Shown here: piece by piece, positions 12,001-22,628 of the stretch
How the letters are laid out: every line of letters begins with the position of its first letter
Position numbering within the stretch: the stretch's first letter is position 1
DNA from: Anaeramoeba flamelloides
Lineage: Eukaryota; Metamonada; Anaeramoebidae
Assembly (NCBI GenBank): GCA_027625915.1
Contig: JANTQA010000070.1
Coordinates: 12,839,001-12,903,000 of the forward strand
DNA: 64,000 nucleotides
Direction of reading: 5' to 3'
The notes under the pieces: generated by a model
Seen by the model: the letters and a program-made list of their open reading frames with translations, nothing else
Databases searched by the model: none
What the model was told of the DNA's origin: nothing
Translations under genes and position numbers: made by a program

Positions 12001-14355
12001 TTTGTTTAGAAATTTGTTTTCAAAATTCTTTTTACAAATATTTTTATCAAACCAAACCAAAATAAAGAATACTATTTCAAAAATTAAAATAAAGGGAGTT
12101 GAATTCCCCGAATCAAAAAAAAGTTACAAAAGATTCAACATAAAATAAAAGAAAATTTTAGAAAAAATTTCAGTCAGATTCAGAAATATTTTTCGTTCTC
12201 AATTTTAATGGAAAATAAATAATTATAAAGCCAAACGGATTGGTTCAATAAATCTTGATTTCTGATGAATAATTCAATAAATATCCTATTTTCTGAACCC
12301 AATCAATAATTAGATGAATCAAATGAAAATATGATTTTTAAATATATTTTGGAAATTCTTTAGAAATAAAAATGTTTTTTTTATTTCTCAAAAATTTTAC
12401 AAACAAAAAGTATTTCCATGAAGAATTAAAAACAAAACCAAATTAAGAATAAGTAATAGTATGAAATGTTACAGATAAGATTAAGAAATAAATGATTTTT
12501 ATTTATTTTTTTTTGATCAATTTTTTCATTTTTTTGAATTACATTTTTTAGTTGTTATGAAAATATATTATACTAGGATTTATTGAATCCCACTCTCCGT
12601 ATTTATTAAAATATCAATTTATTTGGTTAAAGAAATGATTTGAATCATTCATTTTCACATAAATGGTTGGCACTCAACATTTGAAAAATGTACTTACTTC
12701 CTTAAAAAAAAAATATTGTGCCAGTTGAGAAAAAATGATCTTGCCATTTTTGGAAATGGGAATTTCAGTGGATTTAATACAATATCAAAGCAATTTCCAT
12801 GACACGATTCAAAAATATCTTCGCCCGTCAATAACAAAGGACTCTTCATCCAAAATTTTCACTTTTCTCCTTTTTGACCCATTTTACGATTTTATATAAA
12901 TAGCTCATACCCTCTAAACTGAAGCAAAAAAAAAAAAAGAAAAAGAATTTTAATTTTGTAAATAAAGTAAACAAGTTATCCATATAAAGTTTTTTTTTCA
13001 AAAAGAAAGTCACAAGAGTCTTTCAAAGTTTCACACGTGCTGCTTAAAAGAATGAATCAATGGTGCTTACAAAATTTTTTTTGTGATCCTTTTAAAAAAT
13101 GACTTCATACCTTCCTTTCGTGAAACCCCCTAATAATAATAATAAAGTTTTAAAATTATCTTTTACTAACAACTTGGCAAACCCACAAAATATTATCAGG
13201 TTGGTAATCAAAACAAGTCAGTATCACCACTTTAATTAATTCCAATTATTCTCGTTATGTTTAATTTATCAATTCAATAAAATTTACTTTTGTTGAGTTT
13301 TGGTGATGAATTCTATTTAACAACTAAATAAAATCAACTTATTATTTGAATTCTTATGATTATTATTATTTAACAAAAAAAAATAATAAAATAAAAATTA
13401 ATTATAGATGTTTAATCAAAGTATTAAATTTCAGCCATTAAAATCCGAAGTGCCTTATATGTATTTAGGGCAATTATACAAGGGCGAGGAATCGGTAGAA
13501 TGCTTTGAAAAGGGAATTGAAATTTTAATTAACGAATTTGAAACAATTAAAAAAAAAACAAACCAAACTGAAGAAATGAAAACAAAATTAGAAAATCTGA
13601 TAAAAGAAATTATTTCTGGGTTATGCTCGCTTGTAGAGATTTACATGACTGATCTCTGTTTTAACGAAGGTGCAGAAGATAGATGCGAAAATTATTTAAA
13701 AAAGGCATTTGAATTTTCTGAAGACAATTTTGAGTCATATTTGACACTTTGTAATTTAAGAATCTCACAAGAACGAAATGAAGATGCAAAATCCTCCTTA
13801 TTCACCAGCATCTCTCTTTGGAACAATTTAAATATTGAAAATTTTCTATCTAATGAATCAGAATTTCTTCAAGTTGTTGAAGAAATACGCGAAGACATTT
13901 TAACGTTAAATAACCCCAACGTCAATAAAATGGAGCAAGAAAAAATATTTAAAGAGAATATCCAACTTTTAGAACAAAAAGAAGAAGAATTAAATGAAAA
14001 GGAAAACGAAAAAATAATCAAAGAATTAGAAAGTGAGGAAACACGCAATGACCAAATAAAATCAAATCTCCCGCCTTTAGAACTTCGAATTCAAACTTGT
14101 AATTTTTTGATAGAATTAGGACAAATTGAAGTTGCAATATATTTATTAAAAGAAATATTACTAGAACAAAATAAAGAACCGGAAATTTGGTTTTTATTGG
14201 CCACGGCTTTTGATTATCTACATTTTTCCGATATAACAATACCTTTATTACACAAAACGCTTGAATTACATAAAATAAATAAACAAACCGAAGATTGTAA
14301 AAAGGTGCAATTGATTATCGAGAAATTAGAAAACGAATTAAACAACAATAAATAA
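9093..14355 (+). CDS. acl4: Acl4-like TPR chaperone of ribosomal protein uL4 (Rpl4)
   Basis: Three exons, all joined in phase 0: 9093-9254, 9479-9580 and 13408-14355, giving 403 residues (yeast Acl4 is about 387). Introns are 9255-9478 (224 nt) and 9581-13407 (3827 nt), both GT-AG. The product has a very basic N-terminus (about residues 5-35), a helical TPR beginning at KAQELKAKAEKAL, a second repeat (LGMIFLETGNQEEAIE), then YMYLGQLYKGEESVECFEKG, which is typical of the Acl4 family. An acidic Lys/Glu linker lies near residues 260-300, and a final TPR-like pair follows. Known Acl4 proteins hold newly made Rpl4 and escort it into the nucleus for 60S assembly. The basic head and acidic stretches fit that role. 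The family call rests on remembered motifs; a generic TPR protein is the alternative. Confidence 0.8.
9581..13407 (+). other. 3.8 kb second intron of the Acl4-like gene
   Basis: GT at 9581 and ATTATAG ending at 13407. It contains no exon that I can support. A repeat of family R4 lies at about 10600-11160. A somewhat GC-richer patch at 11220-11310 has a short open frame of unknown meaning. Otherwise it is A/T-rich. Confidence 0.7.
10600..11160 (+). repeat. Dispersed repeat family R4, copy A
   Basis: About 550 bp related along its length to 30605-31105. Shared landmarks are AAATAGAAAATTCAATTTCT, CTTCATTCGAG, GAAGATCCACATTAATG and ATGATGAACTTTCATAACCA. The left edge (CCGTTCCAGCC) mirrors the right edge of the other copy (GGTTGGAACAGTG), which suggests terminal inverted repeats. 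It is non-coding and lies inside the Acl4-like intron. Confidence 0.6.
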
Positions 14356-14539
14356 ATAAATTAACACTAAGATAAATTTATCTATTTAATAGTTTTAAAA
14401 AAAATAAAATTTCAATCATTCGATTATTATAAAATATAAATGATTCACTTTTTATTATTTTTAAATGATTATTTTAAGGAATTGTTTTTTTTTTTGTTCT
14501 TTCTTTTTCTTAAAGTTAATTTGAAAAAAAAATGTTAGA

Positions 14540-14880
14540 AACACCAAATTTGCACACAGAAATGAGAGTTATTTTGGTTTAAAATATTTATATTTACTAT
14601 TAAAAAATCTTATTGTCAACAATTTTAATTTTCTTTAGAAATCGAGACTTTTTGCATGAGACGTTCCATTGAATTGTGGCCCAAATTTTTTTTTTAATAT
14701 TTTTTTCTTGTAATTTATTATTTGTTCAGGTATTAATTTTATGAATCACAACTCTAATCTTAAGTTTATTATTTCCCTTGTTTCTAAACAATTGTATTTT
14801 CGTTGATTCTTAAAAAAAAATTGAATTTTTCATTTTTGACTGGGCCACTTTTGGGTGAACAGCGGTTTACTTTTATTTAT
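14540..14880 (+). repeat. Dispersed repeat family R3, partial copy
   Basis: Matches the 3' two-thirds of the copy at 62508-63050: AAAAATCTTATTGTCAACAA, then TTTCTAAACAATTG, GTTGATTCTTAAAA and TTTTTGACTGGGCCACTTTT in the same order. The 5' part with the GAATGTGTTCTATTT block is missing. Confidence 0.6.
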
Positions 14881-14944
14881 TAAAATTTAAACTTTCTCTT
14901 TTTTGACAATGCGTCCTTTTTAAGTAAATTATTTTCCGGATTTT

Positions 14945-15920
14945 GCTTCAAATTGGAAATTATTTGCTTTATTTATTTATTTTGAGAAAGGAGTAATAAA
15001 AGAAAACTTACTAAATAAAAAAGAGAAGAAGAAAAATAATTAAAATATTTAAGTAAAAAAATATTATATCATTTATATGACCAAATTAAAAATTATCCAC
15101 TGCTGTTAGATTTTCTTCAGTTTTCTATTTATTTGTGAAGTGTTCTGGGTTTTTTTTTGAGGTTTTCTATTTTATTTATAAAATCTATTGAATTTATAAA
15201 TAAAACAGAAAACCTCAAGAAAACCGAGGTACTTGGAGGTACTTGACGACACTTTTCCTGAAACAGGAGGAGTAAAAACCCGATAGAAAGATTATCAGCA
15301 ATAAATGAGATTCCACAAACTGTGATTAATAAATCGGTATTACACAACTTCGAAGAATGGGGCACTATGTACCCGGATTTGTATATTTTTTTACTATTTT
15401 AGGAATTTTTTATTTTCAATTTTTTCTTTATTAGCATAAGTTTTCTAACCATAAGAGCTTTGATGAAAAAATCATCACTAGAAAAATAATTTTCATAATA
15501 TTGTTTAGTCAGATTAAAGTGTTTTTGAACTTTTTTTCTAAGAATAACATTTTTATATAAGTTTTTATCTAAAATTTTTGCTATTTTTTTTTTCCATTTG
15601 ATTCAGATAAATTTATGTCTATCACAATACCAGATAAAGTGATTTATATTTTCATAATATTGATTACAATAATGGCATTTTTTACATTTTTCTTTTTTTA
15701 AAAAAAGTATCATATTCTGATTTCTTTTTCAAGACATATGAGTATATATTTAGTCCGTTCGTAAAAGTGCGAAATTTTAGAAATGTAGTTCTGGATTTAA
15801 ATTTAAGATATTTTTTTATTAAAAAGTTAAAGTTTTCATTTTTAATAATTTTATACTATTCTTTAATTATCCAACTTTGATTAAATTACTTCCTTTATAC
15901 ATATTAATACCCTTACCCAG
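14945..15920 (-). mobile_element. LINE (non-LTR retrotransposon) 3' end, copy A
   Basis: Read on the minus strand, 15700-15400 encodes the C-terminal end typical of LINE reverse transcriptases: FRTFTNGLNIY, a zinc-knuckle-like CKKCHYCNQYYENINHFIWYC, one stop, then an open basic tail (IKWKKKIAKILDKN ... ALMVRKLMLIKKK) ending near 15397. The non-coding 3' part continues to about 14945 and finishes in an AATAAATAAAT-type tail. Frames are disrupted upstream of about 15720. A hairpin of about 150 bp (15101-15253) absent from copy B interrupts the 3' region. The family (RTE, L1 or other) is not decided. Confidence 0.6.
15101..15253. mobile_element. Small hairpin insertion inside LINE copy A
   Basis: Comparing the two LINE copies, ATTATCCAC continues directly into CCTGAAACAGGAGGAG in copy B, whereas copy A has about 150 extra bases. 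The extra segment contains the inverted pair GAGGTTTTCTATTTTATTTA / AAATAAAACAGAAAACCTC. Related hairpins occur near 19020-19390 and 46610-46900, so it is a small non-autonomous element that landed in the LINE after duplication. Confidence 0.6.
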
Positions 15921-16261
15921 TATTGTTAAAAGTTTGAAATTTATGATCCTGAAAATTGATTTCAAAAATATTCACAAAATTTTCAAGAAAAAAGAATAAT
16001 CTGATTTTCAAATTTTAAAAGAAATTAAGAAACGTTACAAGATTTTTATCTATCATACTGGATTTAAATTGTTTTTTAATCAAATTTCCTTTTAATTATT
16101 TTGAAAATAACTAACAAAATAATTTAATTTTTAAACAGTGTAATGTTTTTTATTTACAAAAATTACTTCAGGACAATTATCGAACTTTTCAATATTTATT
16201 CTGTTTCAAGTTTTAAAAATAAATTTTTAGGAGTTTTTGCAAGTATTCATAAAAAAATTCG

Positions 16262-16690
16262 TTTTTTATTTATTGATTTATTTATTGTGAGAAAGGAGTA
16301 ATCAAAGAAAATTTACTAAATAAAAAAAGAGAAGAAGAAAAATAATTAAAACATTAAAGTAAAAAAATATTATATCATTCACATGACCAAATTAAAAATT
16401 ATCCACGTCCTGAAACAGGAGGAGTAAAAACCGGATAGAAATGTTATTAATAATAAGATTCCACAAACTATGATTAATAAATTGGTATTCCACGACTTCG
16501 AAAAGTGGGGCACTATGTACCCGAATTTGTATATTTTTTTTACTATTTTAGGAATTTTTTATTTTCTATATTTTTTTATTTTCATTTTTTCTTTATTAGC
16601 ATAAGTTTTCTAACCATAAAAGCTTTGATGAAAAATTCTCGACAAGAACAATAAATTTCGTAATTTTGATTAACCAGATTAAAAAAAGTC
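16262..16690 (-). mobile_element. LINE 3' end, copy B (5'-truncated)
   Basis: Direct repeat of copy A. From the AATAAATAAATCAATAAATA tail it runs through AAATTATCCACGTCCTGAAA and the GGCACTATGTACCC block to the coding tail (FFIKAFMVRKLMLIKKK on the minus strand), and stops near 16690. Strong 5' truncation with a conserved 3' end is the usual outcome of target-primed reverse transcription. Confidence 0.6.
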
Positions 16691-17049
16691 GTTTTTACTT
16701 TCTTAACCTTTATGAATTAACAAATAAAATTTCGATTTAATTGTTTAGAATTATAGAATTTACATAAAATGGGAAAATGTATGAAAAATTTGAATTATTG
16801 ATCTGAAAGCCAAAGCGATGATAAAAAATAATTACATAAAAAAATAAAATTTAAAATTTTTGAAACCTCTTTGAGGAAATTCTATTTTCCAACTTCAAAA
16901 TATTTTCTCAAAGACAAAGATTAAAAAACAATCTTCAAATCAAAAAAATCCTCAAAAAACAAATTATGTATGGAAAAAAAAACAAACTGGAAAGATAAAC
17001 AAAGATTGGAAATATCAACAAAACAAAATTAAACTGTTAATTATAAATT

Positions 17050-17740
17050 TTAATCTAGTTTATTATACATCAAATATGAGACTTGTTGACAAATCCAGAC
17101 TAATATCTAAATGCTTATCCTCTGAAAACATGAATATTTTTCTTGGAAGTGGCTTAATTTGTATTAATTCCATTAAAATGTTAATTCCTGATACAAATAT
17201 GATTTTTATGAATCGAATGTTGAGAAAACAATTTGGAAATGTTGATTTTTTTTTTTTGAATTAGTGAAATACTAAAGTTCTGTTAACAGAAATAATGTTA
17301 ATAGTAACCAGATCTTAATCCAAAATAAGCCAAGAAGAACCTGTTATTATTCTTGGAGAATATTTTTTAAACGGGTCTGGTACTTCACCAGTTAAATGAT
17401 AAATGGGAAATGTTGTTGTGTATATTATCACAAAATGATTTTATTCATGTTCGTTTTTGTGAAAAAACCAATTTATTTGATAAAAAGAAGATACTTGAAA
17501 AAAACTCATATTTTTATTTGTACTTTTTATTCATTTTTCTAATTCATCAACAGTGTTATTAGTGGTTACAGGTTTATTTAGAGGTTATATAGTTGATGGA
17601 AGGTGATATTTTTAAATTTGCCAAAGAAAGGTAATTGTTTCCAAAATGCTTCAATCGCGTCTGGAATAACACACTTTTGTATGCCTTTTTTGGAAATAAA
17701 TTTATCTTTAATTTTATAATAATTTTAATGATTTAGGATT
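17050..17740 (-). other. Unrecognised coding-like fragments
   Basis: Minus-strand frames here have better codon complexity than the surroundings. At 17740-17584 is a 49-residue frame with CVIPDAIEAFWKQLPFFG. At about 17420-17309 is one with YHLTGEVPDPFKKYSPRI. At 17250-17050 is one with IQIKPLPRKIFMFSEDKHL and a terminal stop. I could not join them with convincing splice sites and recognise no family. An ATG-started + strand frame (17076-17264) overlaps the last one. They may be exons of a fast-evolving gene, a pseudogene, or debris of a mobile element. Confidence 0.3.
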
Positions 17741-17911
17741 GAAAACTAACCTTTTATTGTTATAGATATAATTGAAAATTATTTGATAGCTTTAAAAACG
17801 TTTTAGATTTAATAATATAATAAAATAAAAAAATATATTAGTTTTGCATAAATGACTTCATATATATATATATATATATGAATATCTATATATTAAAATT
17901 TATTTAATCGA

Positions 17912-18747
17912 TTAAAATCTTTTTATAAAAGAACCTGAATATGTTTGGTATTTGACATATAACGTTCTTTTATTTGAATCCTGCTTACTATTGAATTTCA
18001 AATTTTGAATTTGCAACCCACTTGAAGAATAATTAGGTAATGAAAATATCATTAAAACCGGACCAATTTGCGATTTCAATCGTTTTTGGTTATTTGAATT
18101 GCTTAATAATATTAAATTCAATGATAATATTAGTTCTTGGTCCCCAACAAATTTTTTTATTCGCCAATTGATTTTATTTTTATTTTTTTTAAATTGTATA
18201 TTTTCGTTCTCTGGATTTAATTTTTCAAATTGCGCGCTGCATGTCTCTTTTGGCACGGGGAACGAAATCTTTACATCTTTGGCTAATTTATTCATTGGAT
18301 AATTTGATTGTACTTTGATATTAAGTGAGATGTTTTTTGATGTTAATGATTCGATATTTGTAAAAATTCTAAATGGTGTCATAATATATTTCCCAGACAT
18401 TCTATAATTTAATATATTCAATATTCCACTTTCTGGTGTAAATGTGATAATATTATCTTGATCAAATCTTGATATATTGCATTTTTGATTAAAATTTATA
18501 TCTTCAAGAAATATTGGATTTTCTGAGACTATTATAAAATAATAATAATTATTTTTATTGTTTTTGTTTGGAAATTTAGTATTGGATCTATAATAATTGA
18601 AAAAAAATAAAAAATTTATTACTTACTTGATTTTTTTTTTTGATTTCCAATAATCAGTTCATTTAATACAACCGTTAATTCTGAAGAAATACCAGTAAAA
18701 CTTTTTATATCTATTTTACCACGCAATTCGCTTCTTTCAGTACTGCC

Positions 18748-18793
<46 letters not shown>

Positions 18794-21700
18794 TTTTTTT
18801 TGTATTTTTATTAAAAAAGAGAAAATTATTGCAAATAAAAATGAAAATTGGGTTACAATTATTGATTTAATTCACAAAAAATGGAATTCTAGAAAGCCAA
18901 CTGTTAAATTTTTTTAATATATATAAAGAACCGGAAAATTCAACAGGGGTCTTCTTCTTTTGTTATTTCATTAAAAGAAGAATAAAAAAGGCATTATATC
19001 TATGTTTTCATAAGTACTGTAGAGTGTGAAAACTTTCTCGTTTTTTTTTTTTGTAATTTAAGAAATAATAAGAAAATTTATTGGATTTTCTTTTTATTTT
19101 TCAAATTAAAAAAAAAAACTATCAGCAGTTTTCCAGAATTCAAAAGAATTTAGTAAAATCAAAGATTTAACTCAATTCTTTTAAATTGTGGCTAACGTAA
19201 TTACACTTTCCTTGAGTTTTCTCTTTTTTTGTAAAATCAATAGATTTTCGTTAGGTTTTTTTGAGTTTTCTATTCATTTGGAAAATCAATCGATTTTTGT
19301 TAGGTTTTTTTGTGATTTTCTGTTTTATGAGGAAATTCAATTGATTTTCCAAATAAAAATCCAAACTTTATTAAAAACTGTAATTTGATTTTTTTGAATT
19401 ATTATTTAGATCAGAAAATCTAGTAAATGCTTTATAATTTCTTAAAAAATAAAAAATAACAGTGAGGTTTTTTTTTTTCATTCTGATTTTGATAAAAAAG
19501 AATATATATTTTAAATAAAAATAATATTCAAAAAAAAAAAAGCTTTAATACTATATGGCATTTTATGGTAGTTACATAAGAGGTATTAATAAAATTTCCC
19601 CCTTTTTTTAATTAATTCTTATTTTTAGGTGCTAGTTATTTGCCGTGTATTTGCTCCATACTCAAGGACTGACTTGATATCTAAAAGGGGTATTGTAAAA
19701 TTGCCCTTCTTTTGATTGAAAATATTCAAATCACAAATAAAAAAAAAATTCATAGTATTAATTTGTGAAAAATTCAATTAAAAAAAAAAAGTTTAAAAAG
19801 AATTCTAAATTTCAAAAAATCAAATTAACAAAAAAAAATTACTTGTTTTTTTTTTTGTTTTTGTATTGTTTATGGTCGCGATTGAATCGTGGCCTATTGC
19901 CCCTTTATGGAAGCAGTCATTTAAGAAATTAGCCGTTGGTTTTATTATAAATTTATAATTTATATTGGCAAGTAGAGCAGAAGTATTTTTTTCTTTTATT
20001 TTTTTAAGAATTTTCTTTTATTTTTTCTTTTATTATTTTTATTATTTTCTTTTTCATTTTTTCATTGTTTTCTTGTGTTTTCTTAATATGACTTTTTTTG
20101 AATTTTAGGTATTCTAGTCCGACAAAGTCTTTTAATCACTCTATTCTCGCTTCGTTATAGGTCGGGCATTCCCATAACATTACTTGTTTCTTATTTTAAA
20201 TACCAAAGGGTTAAATTTCTTCAATTTAAAACCAATTATTTTTCTAAGTACACAATCAATTATATTTGATTTTATCTTAATTATGATTATTTTATAACCC
20301 TCAATATTTGATAAAGAGTAAGAATTCTATAACATTTTTGAGATAAAAATAACTCATTTGAATATTGAAAAAAATGAAAAAAAAATCTTCGAGATCTCAA
20401 AAAGTGCCAAAGAGATTACAGGGAATATACCAAAATTACGATTATTTGCGATGCGATTATTTGCGAAAAAAATAATAATTTTTTAATTTGTATCTGGAAT
20501 CGGGTCTAAACTTACAAAACGTTGACATATGTGCTGATATTTTGTTGTATATATCAAAAAAAAAAAATTTGTCCAATAGAATAAAAAATATGAATTGGTC
20601 AAAAATGACAATTTTTACCCAAATATACAATTTTCGAAATTTTCAAGATTTGCGAATATTTGCGATTTATTTAACATTTTATTTAACATTTTCATTTTTA
20701 TTTAACATTTTATTTAACATTTTATATGGGTAGGTATGGTAGGGTAGATAGGGTTGGTAGGGTACGTTAGAGAGTGTTAGAATTGTGTGTGGTTTGTAGG
20801 TTAGTTTATATAGGGTTAGGAGGATATGTTGAGTAAGTTAGGAACGAGTGTGGTGGGGTAGGTCACTCAACTAAAATATACTAATCCTACCTAACACATC
20901 CCTATAAAATGTTAAATAAAATGTTAAATAAATCGCAAATATTCGCAAATCTTGAAAATTTCGAAAATTGTATATTTGGGTAAAAATTGTCATTTTTGAC
21001 CAATTCATATTTTTTATTCTATTGGACAAATTTTTTTTTTTTTGATATACATAACAAACTATCAACACACATGTCAACATTTTGTAAGTTTAGAAATCCA
21101 ATAAGACACAAAATAAAAAAAAATTGTTTTTCTCGCAAATAATCGCATCGCAAATAATCGCATTTTTAAAAATTTACCAGATTACACTTCAAAACTAACA
21201 CAGTTGTTTTCAAAATTATATATTCACAACCGTTCTAATTGGAAATTGAGTGTCTCTATTTGGCACTTTTATACTTAAAATGACTACTGTTTTTTGATTG
21301 TTGATTTTTGGAGATCGATCGCGCTTCACAGATTGGTTCGTTTTTGATTGTTATTAGGCACTCGTTGAATTACAATATTTTTTTTTAATCCATTTCAGAA
21401 AATTATTTTACTCCATAATGACGAGACTCTTGAGTAATACTTTTGTAAAAGTAAAGAGCGATTCAAAAAAAATTATTTCTACCACCCTCTTAAAAAGTGT
21501 AATTTGAAAAGATTAGTGCCTACGAAATATTTAGTCGAATAAAGGTGTATTTTTTCTTGAATTTTCTTTACTTTTGTAAACAGTAACAAGGTTTGTTTGC
21601 AAAGATTGCAGATAACAAAGAATTTTTTGTTTTTTTTTTTTTTTTGTTTTGTTGAAGATCTTTTGAGCAATAAAATTGAATAGGAAAATAAAGAATTAAG

Positions 21701-22628
21701 AAAAGTTACCTGACTGTTAAATTGAAAAACAATTTCCTCTGTTATGTCGATAAAAATTGGACTTTTTGATGCTTTTTTTATTTGACGAAAAGACGTGATT
21801 GGTAAATTGTGTGCTTCTTTTGAAACAAGTTTTTTTTGTTTTAATAAACCTTTTTTGACAATAGTTGGTATTTTATTTCTACTAATGTTTTGTGGAACAA
21901 ACTTTAATAAATTCTTTGTTTGGGTTTCCTGTGGAACACCATAATCCTTTCAACAAAAAATTTGTTGGTCATTAATAAAAGAATAAAATTAAAAAAAAAA
22001 AAAAAAGAAAGAAAAAGTTTTTGGATTGTTTTTGTTTGATTTTTGAAAAAGAAGATTGGGAATTAATTTGTACAATTATTTCTTCAAGTAGTTCGTAAAG
22101 TACAGTTTGGTTTTTTTGGATTATTTCTTCATTTATTATTCCACAAAAATCTTTGAAAATTCGAATAATTGTCTCTAATATCCCAATAATGAAAATTGGT
22201 GAAGGATTAGAGATTGTGGTACAACAAAAAACTAATTCGTTGTGTCTAATAAAACAATAATTAATCCCATCTTCACACTAATTAAGAAAGAAGTAAATCG
22301 ATTAGATGCACAAAAAAAGAAGAAGAAAAAAAATCATTCAGACAAAGAAATATTTCAGAGCGAATAGGCGGGATTTAAAGATTACAAAAATTGGTGGGCA
22401 TTCCTTTGATTGTGTGAATTTAATTTTGTGGAATAAGATCTCTTGGGGTTCGTTCGGTTTCTTAAGATCATTTTTATCTTTTATCATAGATATAAAGAAA
22501 AATAAATAAAAAACAAAGGTGAATAAAAAAGAATATTTAAGTTTTTTAAAGAAAAGAAAAAAATCAATACAGTTCTTAATTAATAAACAACTCCCTCTCG
22601 GGTTAAGTATAAAAAATTGAGAAATCAT
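17912..22628 (-). CDS. AP4M1: AP-4 complex mu subunit
   Basis: Six exons on the minus strand: 22628-22571, 22477-22386, 22277-22074, 21946-21710, 18747-18627 and 18528-17912. Phases agree at every join and every intron is GT-AG; the total is 442 residues (human about 453). The N-terminus MISQFFILNPRG matches AP-4 mu. Then come PPIFCEDGINYCFIRHNELVF, YELLEEIIDYGVPQET (the mu DYG motif) and a basic linker. The mu-homology domain has SPIFIDITEEI, LRGKIDIKSF, MTPFRIFTNIES, IGPVLMIFSLPNYSSSGLQI and a C-terminal YQTYSGSFIKRF. AP-4 is the trans-Golgi adaptor that sorts cargo without clathrin, and the mu domain binds tyrosine-based signals. AP-1/2/3 mu are less likely because of the N-terminal motif. 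Introns are 93, 108, 127, 2962 and 98 nt. Confidence 0.92.
18749..18790. repeat. (TA)n microsatellite abutting an AP-4 mu splice acceptor
   Basis: About 20 TA units end directly at the TATAG acceptor of exon 5 (read on the minus strand), where a pyrimidine tract would be expected. Length changes in this repeat would alter the 3' end of the 2962 nt intron. Confidence 0.75.
19845..20195 (-). mobile_element. LINE C-terminal fragment inside the AP-4 mu intron
   Basis: Minus-strand translation of 20190-20095 gives KKQVMLWECPTYNEARIE, a stop, then LKDFVGLEYLKF. This is the ending seen after the zinc knuckle in many LINE polymerases (LxWECPxYxEAR). Further along, 19940-19848 reads PTANFLNDCFHKGAIGHDSI, possibly the remaining C-terminus. 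The sequence differs from the 15 kb LINE, so it is a second lineage. Confidence 0.5.
20437..21161. repeat. Foldback 2 with G-rich loop
   Basis: Left arm 20437-20727 and right arm 20903-21161 are near-perfect inverted copies. Outer ends are a duplicated GCGATTATTTGCGAT motif. Both arms carry TTTATTTAACAT units, more in the left arm, which explains its extra length. The 175 bp between them is strikingly G-rich on the + strand (GGGTAGGTATGGTAGGGTAG and continuing), unlike anything else in the window. Inserted in the fourth AP-4 mu intron. Short frames in both arms are mirror images of each other, not genes. Confidence 0.85.

Larger units (their letters stand above)
14356..17911. other. Region between Acl4-like gene and AP-4 mu: LINE debris and coding-like fragments
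   Basis: Contains a partial R3 repeat (about 14540-14880), LINE copies A and B, and a stretch at 17050-17740 with unexplained coding-like frames on the minus strand. No complete gene is apparent. Confidence 0.55.
18748..21709 (-). other. 2962 nt fourth intron of AP-4 mu
   Basis: Lies between the exons ending QFNSQ and starting GSTERS. From its 3' side it contains the TA repeat, a hairpin-family segment (19020-19390), a LINE fragment (19845-20195) and the large foldback at 20437-21161. I see no additional exon of the host gene in it. Confidence 0.75.

Noticed and set aside
15280-15370. Plus-strand frame reading NPIERLSAINEIPQTVINKS and EEWGTMYPDLY, conserved in two copies
   Set aside because: It lies in the 3' non-coding part of the LINE on the opposite strand, and copy B breaks the frame; conservation follows from the LINE duplication.
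20488-21080. Two similar open frames on opposite strands (81 and 69 residues)
   Set aside because: They are the two arms of foldback 2 read in mirror orientation, so their similarity is not evidence of coding.
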